Translations under genes and position numbers: made by a program
In this document: positions 24,979 to 36,657 of the stretch, in pieces
Position numbering within the stretch: position 1 is the stretch's first letter
How the letters are laid out: the number at the start of each line of letters is the position of its first letter
Notes under the pieces: model-generated
What the model saw: only the letters and a program-made list of their open reading frames with translations
The model's database searches: none
Told to the model about the DNA's origin: nothing
Assembly (NCBI RefSeq): GCF_002794255.1
Contig: NZ_PGGW01000061.1
Coordinates: 1-64,000 of the forward strand
DNA: 64,000 nucleotides
Direction: 5' to 3'
From: Streptomyces carminius
Lineage (GTDB): Bacteria > Actinomycetota > Actinomycetes > Streptomycetales > Streptomycetaceae

Positions 24979-26655
24979 ATGAGAGTACCGGCCCGGACCA
25001 GAGCCGCCGCCGCGGCGGCCCTGAGCGCCACCGTCCTGCTCGCCGGCTGCACCGCCGGCGCCCCCGCCTCGGGCGGCGCCCAGGGCAAGGGCGGGAAGGG
25101 CGTGCTCACCGTCGGCATGCCCAACGGCCCGCAGACCAACAACAGCAACCCGTTCCTGAACACCTCCGCGGGCGCCTCCCTGGGCTACCGCTACATGATC
25201 TACGAGCCGCTGGCCATGGTGAACATCGTCCGCCCCACCGAGGAGCCCAAGCCCTGGCTGGCCAGCGAGTGGACCTGGGCGGACAACTACAGGAAGCTCA
25301 CGCTCACCGTCCAGGACGGGCCCACCTGGTCCGACGGGAAGAAACTCAGCGCCGAGGACGTGGAGTTCACCTTCAACCTGCTGAAGGACAACTCGGCGCT
25401 GAACACCAACGGCGTCCCGTACGAGGGCGTCACCCGCAAGGGGAGCACCGTCGAACTGACCTTCTCCGAGTCGCAGTTCGTCAACCAGAGCAAGATCCTG
25501 ACCACCTTCGTCGTGCCCAAGCACGTCTGGTCGAAGGTGGAGAACCCGGAGACCTGGCCCAACAAGGAGCCCGTCGGCACCGGCCCCTACACCCTGAAGA
25601 CCTTCACCCCGCAGACCGTCACCCTCACCGCCCGCGACTCCTACTGGAAGGACGCGCCGGAGGTGAAGGAGCTGCGCTACACCTCCTACAACGACAACAA
25701 CGCGCAGACCACCGCCCTGGCCAACGGCGACTGCGAGTGGACCTTCGTGTTCACCCCGGACTACAAGAAGATCTACGTCTCCAAGGACCCCGAGCACAAC
25801 AAGCTCTGGTTCCCCTCCGGACTGGGCGTCCACGGCCTGTGGTTCAACACCGAGAAGAAGCCCTTCGACGACCCGGCGCTGCGCCGCGCCGTCAACCACG
25901 TCGTCGACCGGGAGGCCATCCACGTCCGGGCGCAGGCCACCCTCTACCCGAAGATCGAGAGCGTCACGGGCCTGCCGCTCCCGGCCGGTGAGCCCTTCCT
26001 CGCCCCCGAGTTCAAGGGCGAGAAGCAGACCGTGGACGTCGAGGCGGCCAAGAAGGAGCTCGAGAAGGCCGGCTACACCCTGTCCGGCGGCGTCCTGAAG
26101 GACCCGGACGGCAAGCCGGTGACGATGACGCTCACCGACCCGGCGGGCTGGTCCGACTACCTCACCGGTCTGGCGATCATCAAGGACAACGTCAAGAAGA
26201 TCGGCATCGAGGCCAAGATCAAGACCCAGACGGCGGACGCCTGGACCGCCGCGGTGAACAACGGCGACTTCGACGCCACCCTGCACTGGACCAACAGCGG
26301 CGCCACCCCGTACGACATGTACCAGAACATCATGGACGGCGAGCTGTACCAGCCGCTGGGCAAGCCCTCCCCGGCCGGCAACTTCGGCCGCTTCCGGAAC
26401 GAGGAGGCGACGAAGGCCCTGCGCGAGTACGCCAACGCGAGCGACGACGCCGCCCGTACCGAGGCCATGAACGAGCTCCAGCGGATCATGGTCGAGCAGG
26501 TGCCGATGGTCACCACCGCCGCCGCCCCCATCGGCGCCGAGTACGTCACCCGCAACTGGACCGGCTGGCCCTCGGAGTCCGACCCGTACGCCCCGCCGCA
26601 GCCCACCCAGCCCAACGCGCTGGACATCGTGCTGAACCTGAAGTCCGCCTCCTGA
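24979..26655 (+). CDS. Oligosaccharide ABC importer, solute-binding lipoprotein (peptide/nickel family)
   Basis: 558 residues. A lipoprotein signal peptide with lipobox LLAGC places C24 as the lipid-anchored residue. The rest is a family 5 (DppA/OppA-like) binding protein, with PKPWLASEWTW and LRRAVNHVVDREAI typical of the class. Despite the name, members of this family carry cello- and laminari-oligosaccharides in Thermotoga and actinobacteria. Here the glucanase, beta-glucosidase and operators point to beta-glucan oligosaccharides. It is the first gene of the six-gene operon. Confidence 0.92.
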   Translation: MRVPARTRAAAAAALSATVLLAGCTAGAPASGGAQGKGGKGVLTVGMPNGPQTNNSNPFLNTSAGASLGYRYMIYEPLAMVNIVRPTEEPKPWLASEWTWADNYRKLTLTVQDGPTWSDGKKLSAEDVEFTFNLLKDNSALNTNGVPYEGVTRKGSTVELTFSESQFVNQSKILTTFVVPKHVWSKVENPETWPNKEPVGTGPYTLKTFTPQTVTLTARDSYWKDAPEVKELRYTSYNDNNAQTTALANGDCEWTFVFTPDYKKIYVSKDPEHNKLWFPSGLGVHGLWFNTEKKPFDDPALRRAVNHVVDREAIHVRAQATLYPKIESVTGLPLPAGEPFLAPEFKGEKQTVDVEAAKKELEKAGYTLSGGVLKDPDGKPVTMTLTDPAGWSDYLTGLAIIKDNVKKIGIEAKIKTQTADAWTAAVNNGDFDATLHWTNSGATPYDMYQNIMDGELYQPLGKPSPAGNFGRFRNEEATKALREYANASDDAARTEAMNELQRIMVEQVPMVTTAAAPIGAEYVTRNWTGWPSESDPYAPPQPTQPNALDIVLNLKSAS

Positions 26656-26797
26656 TCCGGGGGCCGGAGCAGACCCCCGCCCCGCCACCGTCCTTCCCGC
26701 CCGGCGGCGGGGCGGGCCGCCCCCCTTCCCCCGGATCCCCCGGACACCCCCTCGGCCCGGACCGAGGACCCCACAGACACAGCAGAGAAGACATCCA

Positions 26798-27979
26798 ATG
26801 TCCTCAGAACACACCGAACACACCGCACCCGCCGCACCCGCCGTACCCGCCGCCGACGAGCGCGTGGTGCTGGAGGCCCGCGGGGTGAGCAAGCACTTCC
26901 CCGTACGGCGCGGCCCGCGCGCACTGCTGGGCGGACCCCGGCAGGCCGTCCACGCCGTGGACGACGTCTCGCTGGAGCTGCGCCGCGGCTCCGTCACCGC
27001 CCTGGTGGGCGAGTCCGGCTCCGGCAAGTCCACCGTCGCCCGGCTGCTCGCCCAGCTCCACCCCCTCACCGCCGGTGAGCTCCTGCTGGACGGGAAGCCC
27101 GTGAAGGCCGGCCGGGGACGGGCGTTCCGCGCGTACTGCCGGCACGTCCAGATGGTCTTCCAGGACCCCTTCGCCTCGCTCAACCCCGTGCACACCATCC
27201 GCTACCACCTCACCCGCGCGCTGCGCATCCACGACCGGGCCGGCAACGGCCCGCAGGAACTGGAGCGGGCGCTGACCGCGCTGCTGGAACGCGTCCAGCT
27301 CACCCCCGCAGGGCGCTACCTCGACGCCTTCCCGCACGAGCTGTCCGGCGGGCAGCGCCAGCGGGTGGCCATCGCCCGCGCCATGGCCGCCGACCCGCGG
27401 GTGCTGCTGGCCGACGAGCCGGTGTCGATGCTGGACGTCTCCATCCGGCTGGGGGTCCTCAACCTGCTGCGCGACCTGAAGGAGCGGCTGGACCTGGCGA
27501 TCCTGTACATCACCCACGACATCGCCTCCGCCCGCTACTTCGCCGACACCACGCTGGTGATGTACGCGGGCCGGATGGTCGAGGGCGGGGACAGCGAGAC
27601 CGTCACCCAGCGCCCCGCCCACCCGTACACCCGGCTGCTGCTGGCCTCCGCCCCGGACCCGGACCGGGTCACCGGCCCCGGCGCCGGCACGGACGACGAG
27701 GCCGACGGCGGAACGGACGGGGAACCGGGCACGGACGCCGACCCCTCGGCCGGTGAGCCGCCCAGCCTGATCTCGCCGCCCGAGGGCTGCCGCTTCCACC
27801 CGCGCTGCCCGCTGGCGATGGAGCGCTGCCGCACCGAGACGCCGCCGCGCTTCGACCTCGACGACGGCCAGTGGGCGGCCTGCTGGCTGTACGACGCCCC
27901 GGCCGCCGTCCCCGCCGCGAGCGCCGCGGGCACCGGCACCACGAAGGGCCCGGGGGCCGGAACGGAGACGGCACCGTGA
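26798..27979 (+). CDS. ABC importer ATPase (OppF/DppF-like)
   Basis: 393 residues. Walker A GESGSGKST (about residue 70), signature LSGGQRQR, Walker B VLLADEP and the switch His in ITHDIA are all present. The C-terminal oligopeptide-type extension with its Cys/His cluster (CRFHPRCPLAMERC) follows an Asp/Gly-rich linker. It energises import together with the second ATPase at 29977. Its stop overlaps the permease GTG start by 4 bp. Confidence 0.93.
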   Translation: MSSEHTEHTAPAAPAVPAADERVVLEARGVSKHFPVRRGPRALLGGPRQAVHAVDDVSLELRRGSVTALVGESGSGKSTVARLLAQLHPLTAGELLLDGKPVKAGRGRAFRAYCRHVQMVFQDPFASLNPVHTIRYHLTRALRIHDRAGNGPQELERALTALLERVQLTPAGRYLDAFPHELSGGQRQRVAIARAMAADPRVLLADEPVSMLDVSIRLGVLNLLRDLKERLDLAILYITHDIASARYFADTTLVMYAGRMVEGGDSETVTQRPAHPYTRLLLASAPDPDRVTGPGAGTDDEADGGTDGEPGTDADPSAGEPPSLISPPEGCRFHPRCPLAMERCRTETPPRFDLDDGQWAACWLYDAPAAVPAASAAGTGTTKGPGAGTETAP

Positions 27980-28956
27980 AGTTCTTCCTGCAGCGCACCG
28001 CGTTCTACCTGGTGACCGCCTGGGCGGCCATCACCATCAACTTCTTCATCCCGCGGCTGATGCCGGGCGACCCGGTGCAGTCGCTGATCTCCCGCTACCA
28101 GGGCCAGCTCTCCAGCAAGGCCATCGCCTCCCTGGAGACCCTCTTCGGGATGGACCAGCACCGCTCCCTGTGGCAGCAGTACCTCGACTACTGGGGGAAC
28201 CTGGCGCACGGCGACCTGGGCCTGTCGTTCACCTTCTTCCCCACCCCGGTGGGCGAGGTGATGGCCCAGAGCCTGCCGTGGACCGTGGCCCTGGTCGGCA
28301 CCACCACCCTGCTCAGCTTCCTGCTCGGCACCGCCATCGGCATCTTCGCCGGCTGGCGGCGCGGCTCCTGGCTGGACGGGATGCTGCCGGTGACCACGTT
28401 CATCTCGGCCATCCCGTACTTCTGGCTGGGCCTGATCGCCATCGCCCTGTTCGCCGTGCAGTGGCCGGTCTTCCCCGCGGCCGGCGGCTACGACACCGGC
28501 CTCGTCCCCGGCCTGAGCTGGGAGTTCGTCTCCAGCGCGCTGTACCACTCGGTGCTGCCCGGGGTGACGATCGTGCTCAGCGCGGTGGCCGGCTGGATCC
28601 TGGGGATGCGGAACATGATGGTGACCGTCTCCTCCGAGGACTACGTGATGGTCGCCCAGGCCAAGGGCCTGCCGGAGCGCCGGGTGATGTTCTCCTACGC
28701 CGCCCGCAACGCGATCCTGCCGAACGTCTCCGGCTTCGCGCTCTCACTGGGCTTCATCGTCGGCGGCACCCTGCTGGTGGAGATGGTCTTCTCCTACCCC
28801 GGCATCGGCTACGTCCTCTTCCAGGGCGTGAACGCCAAGGACTACCCGCTGATGCAGGGCGTCTTCCTGATCATCACGCTCACCGTCCTGGCCGCCAACC
28901 TGCTGGCCGACCTGCTCTACATGCTCCTCGACCCGCGCACCCGGAAGGAGGCCTGA
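27976..28956 (+). CDS. ABC importer permease (DppB-like)
   Basis: 326 residues, about six membrane helices. It starts FFLQRTAFYLVTAWAAITINFF, followed by the PRLMPGDP motif typical of DppB-type permeases. The EAA loop is in DYVMVAQAKGLPERRVMFSYAARNA. The GTG start is fixed by the 4-bp overlap with the ATPase stop. It forms the translocation pore with the next gene product. Confidence 0.94.
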   Translation: MKFFLQRTAFYLVTAWAAITINFFIPRLMPGDPVQSLISRYQGQLSSKAIASLETLFGMDQHRSLWQQYLDYWGNLAHGDLGLSFTFFPTPVGEVMAQSLPWTVALVGTTTLLSFLLGTAIGIFAGWRRGSWLDGMLPVTTFISAIPYFWLGLIAIALFAVQWPVFPAAGGYDTGLVPGLSWEFVSSALYHSVLPGVTIVLSAVAGWILGMRNMMVTVSSEDYVMVAQAKGLPERRVMFSYAARNAILPNVSGFALSLGFIVGGTLLVEMVFSYPGIGYVLFQGVNAKDYPLMQGVFLIITLTVLAANLLADLLYMLLDPRTRKEA

Positions 28957-28960
28957 CCCG

Positions 28961-29976
<1,016 letters not shown>

Positions 29977-29980
<4 letters not shown>

Positions 29981-31019
29981 CCACCCCGAAGGCCGCCTCC
30001 CGGTCCGCCTCCCTGACCGTCCCGCCGCCCGTGCTGGAGATCAGCGGCCTGTGCGTCGACTACGGCCTCGGCGCGGACGCCGTACGGGCCGTCCACGACG
30101 TGGACCTGACCCTGCGCCGGGGCGAGGTGCTGGGGCTGGCGGGCGAGTCCGGCTCGGGCAAGTCCACCCTCGCCTACGCCGTCACCCGGCTGCTCTCCCC
30201 GCCCGGGGTGATCACCGGCGGGGACGTCCGCTACCACCCGCGCGGCGGGGAGCCGGTGGACGTGCTGGCCATGACGGCGCGGGAGCTGCGCGCCTTCCGC
30301 TGGCAGGAGGTCTCGATCGTCTTCCAGGGCGCGATGAACTCCCTCAACCCCGTCCACACCGTCCACACCCAGCTCACCGACGTGCTGAAGGCCCACCGGC
30401 CGGACATGCCCCGGGCCGGGCGGACCGAGCAGGCGCGCGAACTGCTGTCGCTGGTGGGGATCTCCCCCGACCGGCTGGGCGCCTATCCGCACCAGCTCTC
30501 GGGCGGCATGCGGCAGCGGGTGATGATCGCGATGGCCCTGGCGCTCCAGCCGGACGTCGTCATCATGGACGAGCCGACCACCGCCCTGGACGTGGTGATG
30601 CAGCGCCAGATCCTGCGGCAGCTCGTCCGGCTCCGCGAGGAGCTGGACTTCTCGGTCGTCTTCATCACCCACGACATCTCGCTGCTGATCGAGTTCTCCG
30701 ACCGGATCGCCATCATGTACGGCGGCCGGGTCGTGGAGCAGGCCGGGGCCGCCGAGATCTACCGCGACCCCCGTCACCCGTACAGCGCCGGGCTGCTGCA
30801 CTCCTTCCCCGCACTGCACGGCCCGCGCCGCGAGCTGACCGGCATCCCCGGCTCCCCGCCCGACCTGCGGGCGATGCCGTCCGGCTGCGCCTTCCACCCC
30901 CGCTGTCCGAAGGCCTTCGCCCCCTGCGACCGGAAGACGCCCCCACTGGCGCCTGCCGATTCCTCAAGCGGCCGCAGCGTAGCCTGCTGGCTGAACGACG
31001 ACCACCGCCCGGGAGAAGC

Positions 31020-31023
<4 letters not shown>
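29977..31023 (+). CDS. ABC importer ATPase (OppD/DppD-like)
   Basis: 348 residues with Walker A GESGSGKST, signature LSGGMRQR, Walker B VVIMDEP and switch ITHDIS, then the oligopeptide-type C-terminal region (CAFHPRCPKAF...C). It pairs with the ATPase at 26798. Splitting the two ATPases around the permeases is a less common gene order. The start overlaps the permease stop and the stop overlaps the beta-glucosidase start, indicating coupled translation. Confidence 0.93.
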
Positions 31024-32465
<1,442 letters not shown>

Positions 32466-32475
32466 CGGCCCCGCG

Positions 32476-32507
32476 GGCCGGGTCCCGCCGAGGGGCGGGA
32501 CCCGGCC
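32476..32507 (+). terminator. Terminator of the importer/beta-glucosidase operon
   Basis: A perfect 14-bp stem with a 4-base loop, 11 bases after the stop codon. The stretch from here to 32643 is very GC-rich with no further signal. Confidence 0.75.
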
Positions 32508-32643
32508 GCGAGCCCGGCTCCCGGGTCCCGAACCGGTGGCCGGGCCCGGGGCGGATGCCCCCCGCCACCGCCCCACCGCCTTCGCCCCCGGCCGCCGTTT
32601 CCCGTGAGTGCTGCCGCCACCGGGCCCGAGGCCAGAACCGGCA

Positions 32644-33657
32644 TCAGGCCCCGGCCCGGACTCGGTCCGAGGCCGGGGTCGGCCCCGGGCCCGACCCCGG
32701 GCCGGGGCGGTGGCGGGCATCCGCCACCGCCCCGGCCGGCCGCTCCCCCACCGGCTCCCGCTCCCGGTAGCCCTCCCCGCCTTCCCCCGTGAGCGCCGCC
32801 ACCACCGCCCGCTGCGCCGCACGGGCCAGGGCCCGCCGGTCGGGGTGGGCGCCGGCCGGCAGCGGCGGCAGCACGGTCACCTCGGCCACCAGTCCGCGGG
32901 CGGCGACCACCCGGCGCAGCGAGGCCACCAGGGTGTCGTCGCCGACGAAGGCCGCCTGGGTGGCCCGGTCGGCGGGTACGCCGGGCCGCCCGCCGACCGG
33001 CGGGTAGCGGAGCGCCACCGGCTGCACGGGCACCCCGGCGTCCAGCGCGGCCTGGAACACCGCCGGGCGGAACGCCCCCCGCTCCCTGCCGCACCAGGTG
33101 CTGCCCTCGGGGAAGACCGCCACGGTCGACCCGGCGCGCAGGGCTCGGGTGAGCGCGCCGACCGTCTCCGGCAGGGCCCGCAGCCGTTCCCGGTCGATGA
33201 ACAGGGTGCCGCCGCGGGCGGCCAGCGGCCCCACCACCGGGTAGTCGCCGACCTCCCGCTTGGCCAGCATCCGCCCGGGTGCCACGGCGGCCAGCAGCGG
33301 CACGTCCAGCCAGGAGACGTGGTTGGCCACCACCAGCACCGGACCGGCCGCGGGCACCCCCGTGACCCGGACCCGGACCCCGGCCGCCGCGGCGACCGCC
33401 CCGGCCCAGCGCCGTACCAGCCGCGCCCGGCGCTCCGGGGCGCGGCGCCGTACGGCGGGCAGCGCCACCACCCCGGCCGCCAGGACCGCGAACAGCGCCA
33501 CCCGGCGCGCCGCCCGCCGCAGCGGCCCGACCACCGCCGGACGGCCGGGCAGGCACCCCGTGACGCTGCACGGCGAGACCGGCAGCCAGGGAACGGAGCC
33601 CGCCGCCCCTCCTCCGTGTCCCCCGTGTCCCCGGCCTTCTCCACGGTCCGCGCCCAT
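32644..33657 (-). CDS. PlsC-type acyltransferase, probable ornithine lipid OlsA
   Basis: 337 residues. A hydrophobic segment (about 52-66) precedes the acyltransferase core with NHVSWLD at 112-118 and FPEGSTW near 190. In bacteria OlsA adds the second acyl chain to lyso-ornithine lipid. The gene directly follows olsB with a 3-bp gap, which supports that role over general phospholipid synthesis. The C-terminal 40 residues are low-complexity Gly/Pro, and their DNA contains a perfect terminator-like hairpin (32700-32737). The functional gene may therefore have been shorter and the tail may be read-through sequence. Confidence 0.87.
   Translation of the reverse strand: MGADRGEGRGHGGHGGGAAGSVPWLPVSPCSVTGCLPGRPAVVGPLRRAARRVALFAVLAAGVVALPAVRRRAPERRARLVRRWAGAVAAAAGVRVRVTGVPAAGPVLVVANHVSWLDVPLLAAVAPGRMLAKREVGDYPVVGPLAARGGTLFIDRERLRALPETVGALTRALRAGSTVAVFPEGSTWCGRERGAFRPAVFQAALDAGVPVQPVALRYPPVGGRPGVPADRATQAAFVGDDTLVASLRRVVAARGLVAEVTVLPPLPAGAHPDRRALARAAQRAVVAALTGEGGEGYREREPVGERPAGAVADARHRPGPGSGPGPTPASDRVRAGA
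32700..32737 (-). terminator. Perfect 17-bp hairpin inside the 3' end of the acyltransferase gene
   Basis: 17-bp perfect arms with a 4-base loop, located 19-31 codons before the stop. It has the form of the window's other terminators but lies within the reading frame. Confidence 0.5.
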
Positions 33658-33660
33658 GCC

Positions 33661-34524
33661 TCACTCCGGCAGGAGGGAGAGGAAGTGCCGCAGGTAGCGC
33701 GGGTCGGTGTCGCGCAGCGAGAGCAGTACGTACAGGTCGGCCACCCCGAAGTCCGGGTCGTGGGCGGGCGGGCCGCAGACCTTGGCACCCAGCCGCAGAT
33801 AGCCGCGCAGCAGCGGCGGCAGCGCGGCCCGGGAACCGGCGCGCGGCGCGCGTTCGACGGCACCGGGGTCCCAGGGGCGCCGGGGCCGCACCCGGTGCCC
33901 GGCGGGGGCCAGGTGCCGCGCGGAGACGGTGTCCCACACCCCGGCGGCCAGCGCCCCGCCGTCGTCCAGCGGCAGGGAGCAGCAGCCGCCCAGCCAGTTG
34001 TGGCCGGTGCGGACCAGGTACCGGGCGATGCCCGCCCACATCAGCGCGATGACGGCGCCGTCGCGGTGGCCGGGGTGGACGCAGGAGCGGCCCGCCTCCA
34101 CCAGGTCGCCGCGGAGCCCGGCGCCGTCCAGCAGCCCGTCCAGCTCGAACTCGTCCTCGGCGTAGAGCCGTCCGGCCTCGCGCGCCCGTCCGGGCGGCAG
34201 CAGCCGGTAGGTCCCGACGACCTGCCCGCCCCGCCGCTCCCGCACCAGCAGGTGGTCGCAGTGGGCGTCGAGGGCGTCGGCGTCCAGACCGGTCTCGGCG
34301 CCGGTGAGCCGGGCACCCAGCTCACCGGCGAAGACCCGGTGCCGCAGCCGCTGCGCGGCCCGTACGTCGGCCTCGTCGCGGGCGAGGCCGACGACGTAGT
34401 CGCCGACGCTCCGCTCGACGGCGGGCGCGGGCGCGGGGCGGGGGACGGCGGGGAGACCGGGGACGGCGGAAGAGGGGGACCGGGGCGGTGACGGGAGCGG
34501 AGCGGGGGCGGTGGGGACGGACAC
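33661..34524 (-). CDS. olsB: L-ornithine N-alpha-acyltransferase (OlsB, GNAT/hemolysin-like)
   Basis: 287 residues. OlsB transfers a 3-hydroxyacyl chain from acyl carrier protein to ornithine, the first step to ornithine lipid, a phosphorus-free membrane lipid. The family pattern is clear: DEADVRAAQRLRHRVFAGELGA, GTYRLLPP, EFELDGLL, EAGRSCVHPGHRDGAVIALMW and the final DPDFGVADLYVLLSL. The GTG at 34524 was chosen because AGGAGG lies seven bases upstream. An ATG further upstream would add only low-complexity sequence. It is the first gene of a two-gene operon. Confidence 0.9.
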   Translation of the reverse strand: MSVPTAPAPLPSPPRSPSSAVPGLPAVPRPAPAPAVERSVGDYVVGLARDEADVRAAQRLRHRVFAGELGARLTGAETGLDADALDAHCDHLLVRERRGGQVVGTYRLLPPGRAREAGRLYAEDEFELDGLLDGAGLRGDLVEAGRSCVHPGHRDGAVIALMWAGIARYLVRTGHNWLGGCCSLPLDDGGALAAGVWDTVSARHLAPAGHRVRPRRPWDPGAVERAPRAGSRAALPPLLRGYLRLGAKVCGPPAHDPDFGVADLYVLLSLRDTDPRYLRHFLSLLPE

Positions 34525-34808
34525 GGCGGGTCCTCCTGGGCCGGGCGGCGAACGGGTCGCCTCCTTCATCGCCGGGCCGCCTGGCCTGGGTGTGACCGCC
34601 GTGGGAAGCACGGATGCGCACCGGCTGAACACCCGCCCCCGGTGGTCCGCCGCCGCCGGCGGTGCGTCGGCGGGCCCGGAACGGGGCATCACCCGCATGG
34701 CCCGCGGAGGCCGGGGAGCGGACATGAAAACCCGCGGCGCGGTCAAGGGATGGGGAGGAGTGCGGGGACACGCGGGTGTGCCCGGCCGGAGGAACGGCGA
34801 GTGAGCGA

Positions 34809-35810
34809 GTGGTGGACAACGGGGACAACGGGCGGATCCCGGCGCGGGCGGCGCGAACGCTGCCGGCGGTGTTGCTGGCGGTGGTGCTGGCCGCCGTGCT
34901 GGCGGGCTGCCCGGCCGGGAACGGCGGCGGAAACGGCGACGGCCAGGACACCGAGCGCTTCCCGTTCACCGGTGAACGCGTCGAGGACCCGTCGACCCCG
35001 GTGCTCGCCGTGAAGATCGACAACGCCCGGAACGCCCGCCCCCACACGGGTCTGGAGGCGGCCGACGTCGTGTACGTGGAGCAGGTGGAGTGGGGGCTGA
35101 CCCGGCTGCTGACGATCCTCTCCTCCGAGCTGCCGCCCTCCGTCGGCCCGGTGCGCAGCGCCCGGGAGGCGGACATCGAACTGCTGCGGCAGTTCGGCGA
35201 ACCGGCCCTGGCCTACTCCGGGGCGCAGTCCCGGCTCATCCCCGTGCTGGAGGACTCCCCGCTGCACCTGCTGCCGGCCGACGAGGTCCCCGACGCGTAC
35301 TCCCGCAGCTCCGAGCGGTCCGCGCCGCACAACCTCTACCTGGACCCGGAGGCCGCGCTGCGCGCCGCGCCCGAGGAGGTGAGCGAGGCCAATGACATCG
35401 GCTTCCGCTTCGGTCCGGCCCCGGAGGGCGGACGGCCCACCGACGAGGAGACCGTCCGCTTCCCCAACTCCCGCTACACCTTCACCTGGTCGGCGGACGA
35501 GGAGCGCTGGCTGGTGTCCATGGACGGCGAACCGGCCCGCACCACCGACGGCGGCCGGCTGGGCGCCCCGACGGTCGTGGTCCAGCGGGTGGAGATCCGC
35601 GACTCCCGCTTCCGGGACCGGGGCGGCGGCGTCAGCCCGTACTCGGAGACGGTCGGCTCCGGGGAGGCGACCGTGCTGCGCGGCGGCCGGGCGTACGAGG
35701 CGCGCTGGTCGCGGCCGTCGGCGGAGGACGGCACGGAGTTCACCACGCCCGGCGGCGAGCGGCTGAACTTCGCCCGGGGCCAGGTGTGGGTGGTGCTCGC
35801 TCCGCGCTGA
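34809..35810 (+). CDS. DUF3048 domain lipoprotein (YerB-like)
   Basis: 333 residues. The lipobox LAGC gives the lipid-anchored C34 after a hydrophobic stretch. The mature protein has the DUF3048 pattern: STPVLAVKIDNARNARPHTGLEAADVVYVEQVEWGLTRLL, GPVRSAREADIELL and a C-terminal VQRVEIRDSRFRD domain. The function of this extracytoplasmic family is not established. The start is uncertain: GTG at 34809 or 34812 gives a normal signal peptide but has no well-spaced ribosome site. The good GGAGG nearby would serve an out-of-frame GTG at 34801, and a GTG at 34776 is in frame. Confidence 0.88.
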   Translation: MVDNGDNGRIPARAARTLPAVLLAVVLAAVLAGCPAGNGGGNGDGQDTERFPFTGERVEDPSTPVLAVKIDNARNARPHTGLEAADVVYVEQVEWGLTRLLTILSSELPPSVGPVRSAREADIELLRQFGEPALAYSGAQSRLIPVLEDSPLHLLPADEVPDAYSRSSERSAPHNLYLDPEAALRAAPEEVSEANDIGFRFGPAPEGGRPTDEETVRFPNSRYTFTWSADEERWLVSMDGEPARTTDGGRLGAPTVVVQRVEIRDSRFRDRGGGVSPYSETVGSGEATVLRGGRAYEARWSRPSAEDGTEFTTPGGERLNFARGQVWVVLAPR

Positions 35811-35845
35811 GCGCATGGCACGGGGCGCGTGCCCGGGCTGCGCCC

Positions 35846-36004
35846 GGGTGCGGGTTCTGTGGGTGCTGGGGTCGGGGCCGGTCCGGGGCGACCATTCCGG
35901 ACGGTACGATTTACGGCCGTTGCCGTCCCACGTGTCGTGGCCCGCTCATTGGCCGCAAATCGCACTTGAGTGTCCGGAACGGCCGCCCCTCCCCGTCCCC
36001 TCCC
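35846..36004 (+). repeat. Left arm of a perfect 159-bp inverted repeat
   Basis: Identical, base for base, to the reverse complement of 36421-36579. It starts 36 bases after the DUF3048 stop codon. Its middle part (about 35900-35985) is less GC-rich than its surroundings and holds small perfect hairpins: CCACG-TGT-CGTGG, CACT-TG-AGTG and a GGACGG/CCGTCC stem. It also has TACGAT, a possible -10 box. Reading frames across it use rare AT-ending codons, so it is non-coding. Confidence 0.97.
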
Positions 36005-36420
36005 CGCCATCGCCGGGTACACCCCGTCGTGCCTGCGGCCCTCCACGCCCACCAGCTCGTACACGTCGGGTGACGCCCCCGGCCGCACTGCCGACTACTC
36101 ACCCCTGCACGCGAGAGCGACCAGGACATGCCTCGGTGCGGGCCGGGCTGCGGTTGTCCGGCCGGGACGCTGCTCGTCCCCGGTGTGCGGTGGTACCCCC
36201 TTTGGCGGGACCGGGGCGACCTGCGGGCACGTCCGGCGGGCCGGTCCGTACCGACCCCCGACCCGGCTCCGTGCGGCCATCCCGGACGCGGACTCGGCCG
36301 GAGGTGACCCTCCCGGGAACGGGTCCGGTCCGGGGGTATACGGGATGCGGCCGGAGAAATGCCCCGGGGACGGGCCTGGTCTGGAGCGCAGGGGAATCGG
36401 ACCGGCAGCCGGGAGACGGC
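36005..36420. other. 416-bp island enclosed by the inverted repeat
   Basis: No convincing gene. The sequence has no homology between its two inner edges, so the repeat boundaries are sharp. A short minus-strand frame (36088 down) encodes DVYELVGVEGRRHDGVYPA with Streptomyces-like codon use. It runs into the repeat arm and then antisense into DUF3048, so it could be a gene scrap. No transposase, integrase or attachment-site signature is seen. Confidence 0.6.
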
Positions 36421-36579
36421 GGGAGGGGACGGGGAGGGGCGGCCGTTCCGGACACTCAAGTGCGATTTGCGGCCAATGAGCGGGCCACGACACGTGGGAC
36501 GGCAACGGCCGTAAATCGTACCGTCCGGAATGGTCGCCCCGGACCGGCCCCGACCCCAGCACCCACAGAACCCGCACCC
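36421..36579 (-). repeat. Right arm of the perfect 159-bp inverted repeat
   Basis: Mirror copy of 35846-36004 without a single mismatch. Its outer end overlaps by six bases the terminator hairpin of the PaaX-like gene. Because the two flanking genes converge, each of them, if read through, would carry the same 159-nucleotide sequence in its 3' untranslated region. Confidence 0.97.
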
Positions 36580-36625
36580 ACCGCACCCCCGTTCCCGGGG
36601 CAGGACACGGAGGTGCGGTGGGTGC
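36574..36625 (-). terminator. Hairpin downstream of the PaaX-like gene
   Basis: A perfect 14-bp stem (GCACCCACCGCACC and its complement) with a 24-base loop, 33 bases after the PaaX-like stop codon. Confidence 0.55.
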
Positions 36626-36657
36626 GCGGACGAACGGGGCCCGACGGCGCCCGTCCG

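Noticed and set aside
35474..36088. Minus-strand frame through the left repeat arm
   Set aside because: It continues antisense through the end of the DUF3048 gene and uses AT-ending rare codons inside the arm. Only the first 25 residues look protein-like.
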